A DNA stretch of 64,000 nt from Paludibacter sp. 47-17. GTDB taxonomy: Bacteria; Bacteroidota; Bacteroidia; Bacteroidales; Paludibacteraceae. The notes beneath the pieces were generated by a model, which made no database searches, was not told where the DNA came from, and was given only the letters and a program-made list of their open reading frames with translations. Within the stretch, counting starts at the first letter, position 1. Every line of letters begins with the position of its first letter. The translations under genes and the position numbers were made by a program. Location: positions 47,156 to 111,155 of the forward strand of contig MKVT01000017.1 of the NCBI GenBank assembly GCA_001898935.1, written 5' to 3'. Below are positions 60,541 through 64,000 of the stretch, one piece after another.

Positions 60541-61524
60541 ATGAAGAAACTTTTTTTGGGGATGCTCGTGTTTTCGGGTCTTATGGTCTACTCATGCAAC
60601 AATAAAATCAATGAACCTGTTATAGTCGATAAAGATACTGTCCCAACTATCCCCATCGATCCCAGTTATAATATTGACATCAACGACTTTTTGATGCGTG
60701 ATCCGTTTGTCTTTGTTGACACAATCAGTAAAAAATACTATATTCATGGTAATGCCGCCAATAACAAAACCATTCATGTGTATGAAAGTAAGGATTTGAA
60801 GAAATGGAAGTTGCTGGGTAGTTCCTTTACGGCATTACCTGATTTTTGGGGTAAGCAGGATTTTTGGGCGCCTGATATGTTTGAATATCACGGGAAATAT
60901 TACATGTCTGTAACCTTCAGCGCTCCGGGATATAAAAGGGGGTGCTCGCTGCTGGTTTCCGATTCTCCGGAAGGAACTTATCAGCCATTAATAAACGGAC
61001 CGATTACGCCAAAGGAATGGACCTGCCTCGATGCAACGATTTTTATTGAAAATGATCAACCTTATTTAGTGTATTGCAGAGAGTGGCTTGAAGTTGTCGA
61101 TGGCGAAATATACATCCAACAACTGAGTGCCGATTTAAAAAGTACTGTGGGTGATCCGGTGTTACTTTTCAAGGCATCTTCGGCGCCATGGGTCGGCAAC
61201 ATCTCTGCCTATGGAGTCACGGGCAAAGTCACCGATGCACCTTTTATACATAAGATTTCCGATAATCAATACATCATGCTGTGGTCGAGTTTTGCAAAGA
61301 AAAACGGTAAATACTCCATCGGGCTAGCAAGGTCCAATTCACTAATGGGCCCATGGACTCAAAACTCAGTGCCATTGAATGATGACGATGGCGGCCATGC
61401 AATGATATTTAAAAGCCTTGACGGTGCCACTAAAATTTCTTATCACTCGCCCAATACGCATCCGAGTTATGTCTCGATCTATGATTTAGATATATTTCAA
61501 GGGGAGATAACCATTGTAAAATAA
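60541..61524 (+). CDS. GH43-type lipoprotein
   Basis: The ATG at 60541 gives a lipoprotein signal ('MVYSCNN', Cys near residue 19), while the upstream frame does not. The 327-aa protein has a propeller with 'FLMRDPFVFVD' (base Asp), 'CLDATIFIENDQPYLVYC' and 'VTDAPFIHKI' where many GH43 proteins have Glu. The same Asp variant occurs in the second domain of the tandem GH43 protein at 9524-11434, which is also similar in 'CREWLEVVDGEIYIQQL'. An arabinan- or xylan-directed role is likely. It starts 103 nt after the preceding gene and 5 nt before the alpha-galactosidase gene. Confidence 0.82.
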   Translation: MKKLFLGMLVFSGLMVYSCNNKINEPVIVDKDTVPTIPIDPSYNIDINDFLMRDPFVFVDTISKKYYIHGNAANNKTIHVYESKDLKKWKLLGSSFTALPDFWGKQDFWAPDMFEYHGKYYMSVTFSAPGYKRGCSLLVSDSPEGTYQPLINGPITPKEWTCLDATIFIENDQPYLVYCREWLEVVDGEIYIQQLSADLKSTVGDPVLLFKASSAPWVGNISAYGVTGKVTDAPFIHKISDNQYIMLWSSFAKKNGKYSIGLARSNSLMGPWTQNSVPLNDDDGGHAMIFKSLDGATKISYHSPNTHPSYVSIYDLDIFQGEITIVK

Positions 61525-61529
61525 AAAGT

Positions 61530-63752
61530 ATGAATCGTAAAGTAATTGTATTTCAAGTAGTATTTGTGTTTCTTTCTTTTTTCTCTCTTAACGCGGCTAA
61601 GCAGTTGATCCACATTGAATGTTCCGATATAAGTTTGATTCTTAGACAAGAGGATAATTTGAAAATTTCCATTGTTTATTTTGGAAATAAATTCGAAGGT
61701 ACGGATGCTTTGCTTACGAAAAGCTATCAACGTCGTCCCGATAATGAGGAAGAATTTAGTCCTGCTTTGTATCCTGCTTATGGTGGGCGTTATTATATGG
61801 AGCCGGTATTAAAAGTTTCGCTGCCGAACGGGGTTGAAACATGTGACTTCATTATTGATTCTATCGTTCAACCGCATGCCGGGTCGACTGGTATTAGCAG
61901 GACGGTGCTGATTTTAAAAGACAAAAAATATCCGCTCAAAGTGGATGTTGTTTTAGATGCCTATACGGCTGAAAATGTTATAACCCAGAAAATTAAGGTC
62001 AGAAACTATTTTGCAGCCCCTATTGTCTTAGAACGCTTTTACGCATCGTATATGCCTGTTTTTGCCGATCAGTATTTTTTAACCCAATTCAATGGTACGT
62101 GGGCCAATGAAATGCAATGCAATGAAATACTGTTGACGCAGGGCACTCGGGTCATTGAATCAAAGAAAGGTGTAAGGACAACTCAATCCGAGAATCCGTC
62201 TTTTATGCTATCTCTCGATACTGAGGCACAACCTGATCGCGGTGAAATTATTTTAGGTTCGTTGGCATGGTCGGGCAATTATAAAATTAATTTTGAGTTA
62301 GATGAATTTAATTCACTGAATATCCTGGCTGGTATTAATCCATATGCATCGAGCTATAAATTGGAATCAATGAAAAGCTTTACAACACCACAAATGATTT
62401 GGACATACAGCAATACCGGCTATGGCCGAGCGTCCAGAAATCTACACGACTGGGCCCGTAACTACGTGCTTCGAAATGGGAATCAGGTGGGTAAAGTCGT
62501 TTTAAATAGTTGGGAAGGCGCTTATTTCAGTTTCGATGAAAAAACCATTAAGAACATGATTGACAATGCTGCTGAAATGGGGGTTGAAACCTTTGTTTTG
62601 GACGATGGTTGGTTTGGGAACGATTATCCGAGAAACTCGGATCGTCAGGGCTTAGGCGATTGGCAGGTAAATAAGAAGAAACTACCAAAAGGTATTGATG
62701 ATCTTGCCGCATATGCTGTTTCAAAAGGGCTGAAATTCGGTATCTGGATAGAGCCTGAGATGGTTAATCCACAGAGTAATCTTGCAAAGGAAAAACCCGA
62801 ATGGATCGTAAAGAGTCCGGGCAGAGAGATCACTACTTTGAGAAACCAATGGGTGCTTGATTTAACAAATCCGGATGTTCAGGATTTTGTGTCCGGAGTT
62901 TTTAAAAACACAGTGTCGCTTTCTTCCGATATCTCCTACATAAAGTGGGATGCCAATCGTTATATCGAAAGTTTCGGATCATCCTACTTGCCGGAGGATA
63001 AACAAAGTCATTTTTGGATTGAATATGTGCACGGACTGTACTCTGTGTACGAGCGTATTGTGAAAGCCTTTCCGGACATTGAAATTCAATTATGCGCTTC
63101 CGGAGGCGGGAGGTTGGAATATGGAGCCTTGCCCTTCCATAATGAATTTTGGGCAAGTGACAATACGGATCCTTTTACGCGTATTTTTATTCAATATGCT
63201 ACTAATATAATTTATCCCCCAAAAGCTACAGCATCGCATGTGTCGATTAGTCCCAATCATCAGACAGGCAATAGTTCTTCAATCAAATTTCGATTCGATG
63301 TAGCAATGATGGGACGTTTGGGTCTTGAATTACAACCGGAAGATTTAACGGAGAAGGAACTCGGGTTTTTGAAAACATCGATCAAAAAATACAAGGAACT
63401 CCGTCATATCACTCATTTAGGCGACTGGTTCCCGCTTAAAAGTCCATATGCGTCAGATAAATATACAGCAACACAATTTGTAACAAAAGATAAATCCGAA
63501 GCTTTATTTTTCTCTTATAGCTTGGATTACCATGGCAGGACCTGGATGCCGAATTTTGTCCTGCAAGGATTAGATCCGAACAAAACATATAAAGTGACTG
63601 AAATTAATGTTTTAGATAAATACTATTTCTGGGGCACTACAAAAACTTTCACCGGTGCTTATTTAATGAAAGTGGGTGTCAACTTAAATTTATTGTTGCG
63701 CGGAGAAAGTTGTGTGCTGCATTTGCAGGAACAACCTACTCCCGTGTTTTAA
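61530..63752 (+). CDS. GH36 alpha-galactosidase
   Basis: The 740-aa protein has a signal peptide and the GH36 domain order: N-terminal beta-supersandwich, (beta/alpha)8 barrel ('TFVLDDGWFG', 'KFGIWIEPEMVNPQS', 'YIKWDANRYI' with nucleophile D474, 'LCASGGGRLEYGALP', 'FWASDNTDPFTR' with acid/base D544) and a C-terminal beta-sandwich. It removes terminal alpha-1,6-galactose from galactosides. It has no T9SS tail and is probably periplasmic, acting on oligosaccharides imported by SusCD. It is the last gene of the locus. Confidence 0.95.
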   Translation: MNRKVIVFQVVFVFLSFFSLNAAKQLIHIECSDISLILRQEDNLKISIVYFGNKFEGTDALLTKSYQRRPDNEEEFSPALYPAYGGRYYMEPVLKVSLPNGVETCDFIIDSIVQPHAGSTGISRTVLILKDKKYPLKVDVVLDAYTAENVITQKIKVRNYFAAPIVLERFYASYMPVFADQYFLTQFNGTWANEMQCNEILLTQGTRVIESKKGVRTTQSENPSFMLSLDTEAQPDRGEIILGSLAWSGNYKINFELDEFNSLNILAGINPYASSYKLESMKSFTTPQMIWTYSNTGYGRASRNLHDWARNYVLRNGNQVGKVVLNSWEGAYFSFDEKTIKNMIDNAAEMGVETFVLDDGWFGNDYPRNSDRQGLGDWQVNKKKLPKGIDDLAAYAVSKGLKFGIWIEPEMVNPQSNLAKEKPEWIVKSPGREITTLRNQWVLDLTNPDVQDFVSGVFKNTVSLSSDISYIKWDANRYIESFGSSYLPEDKQSHFWIEYVHGLYSVYERIVKAFPDIEIQLCASGGGRLEYGALPFHNEFWASDNTDPFTRIFIQYATNIIYPPKATASHVSISPNHQTGNSSSIKFRFDVAMMGRLGLELQPEDLTEKELGFLKTSIKKYKELRHITHLGDWFPLKSPYASDKYTATQFVTKDKSEALFFSYSLDYHGRTWMPNFVLQGLDPNKTYKVTEINVLDKYYFWGTTKTFTGAYLMKVGVNLNLLLRGESCVLHLQEQPTPVF

Positions 63753-64000
63753 TGGTGCAGAATGATGTTTAAGTAGGGGCTTACACAGATTAGAATACGA
63801 CTTGCTCGTGTTCGGACGGGGACCGGTCGCATACAAATTCATTTTCCGATATAAACGGCGCACGCGCTTGGGATTGACCTCGTAGCCAATGCCACGAAGG
63901 TAATGTGTCATCCGGGGTACACCGTAGAACGGGGTAATCATGTACTGTTTGTCTATCTGCTTCATTAGTTTCTCATTATAAGAACCATCTTCACGGGGCG
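63690..64000 (-). pseudogene. IS3-family transposase (OrfB) remnant
   Basis: On the minus strand the frame open at the right window edge encodes 'EKLMKQIDKQYMITPFYGV' and 'EVNPKRVRRLYRKMNLYATG', a typical N-terminal part of IS3-family OrfB. Similarity stops after 'PRPNTSK' near 63801, where the DDE catalytic domain should begin; the frame then runs 37 unrelated codons into the end of the alpha-galactosidase gene. The element is therefore truncated at this side and inactive here. Its upstream part lies outside the window. Confidence 0.8.

Overview
The window comes from a Bacteroidota chromosome, most likely order Bacteroidales. The evidence is a SusC/SusD pair with an ECF sigma factor and FecR anti-sigma factor, type IX secretion (T9SS) C-terminal sorting domains on several carbohydrate-active proteins, many TAnnTTTG-type -7 promoter boxes, and few strong Shine-Dalgarno sequences. 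Genus cannot be fixed from sequence alone. I see no tRNA, rRNA or CRISPR array.

Layout. (a) 1-11.4 kb is a pectin (rhamnogalacturonan and arabinan) degradation cluster: a left-truncated T9SS-exported beta-strand repeat protein, GH106-like rhamnosidase, GH105 unsaturated rhamnogalacturonyl hydrolase, GH28, PL9 pectate lyase, a Gfo/Idh/MocA oxidoreductase, and a convergent two-domain GH43 protein. (b) 11.6-28.1 kb is a mixed chromosomal block: a 7TM hybrid histidine kinase, DMT transporter, MBL-fold hydrolase, an internally duplicated helical protein, DsbA-like protein, an ECF sigma factor with a membrane-anchored partner, nitroreductase-like protein, CDF metal transporter, GH29 fucosidase with divergent AraC regulator, CPBP protease, a 54-aa membrane protein, redoxin, Hsp20 and YciI. 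(c) 28.2-34.4 kb is a complete four-gene histidine utilisation operon (hutH, hutU, hutI, bifunctional FTCD). (d) 34.5-40.7 kb holds a coiled-coil lipoprotein, a convergent NtrC-type regulator and hybrid sensor kinase pair, a CpxP-like protein and a GH43 enzyme. (e) 40.8-48.2 kb is an M24 peptidase, WecA-like transferase, GGT-family protein, DUF368/PopT-like protein, and a small methyltransferase, VOC and SRPBCC group behind a structured leader. (f) 48.4-63.75 kb is a polysaccharide utilisation locus: ECF sigma, FecR, SusC with STN domain, SusD, two T9SS-anchored proteins sharing a roughly 150-aa lectin-like module, a CE2-like esterase, two GH43 proteins and a GH36 alpha-galactosidase. An IS3-type transposase remnant ends the window.

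The clearest unexplained structure is regulatory. A bipartite motif (CATACC, 15 nt, TGTTTAnTA) lies upstream of both fecR and susC in exactly the same geometry, 68 nt from the motif to each ATG. A strong terminator separates the two genes. This is a good candidate for the promoter read by the PUL's own ECF sigma factor. Other notable signals are sigma-54-type -24/-12 elements before hsp20 and a lipoprotein gene, a three-hairpin 5' leader before the methyltransferase gene, a GH43_26-like enzyme whose expected catalytic-base Asp is Asn, several promoters so close to the ATG that leaderless mRNAs are expected, and lectin-like modules sitting where SusE/F lipoproteins usually lie.
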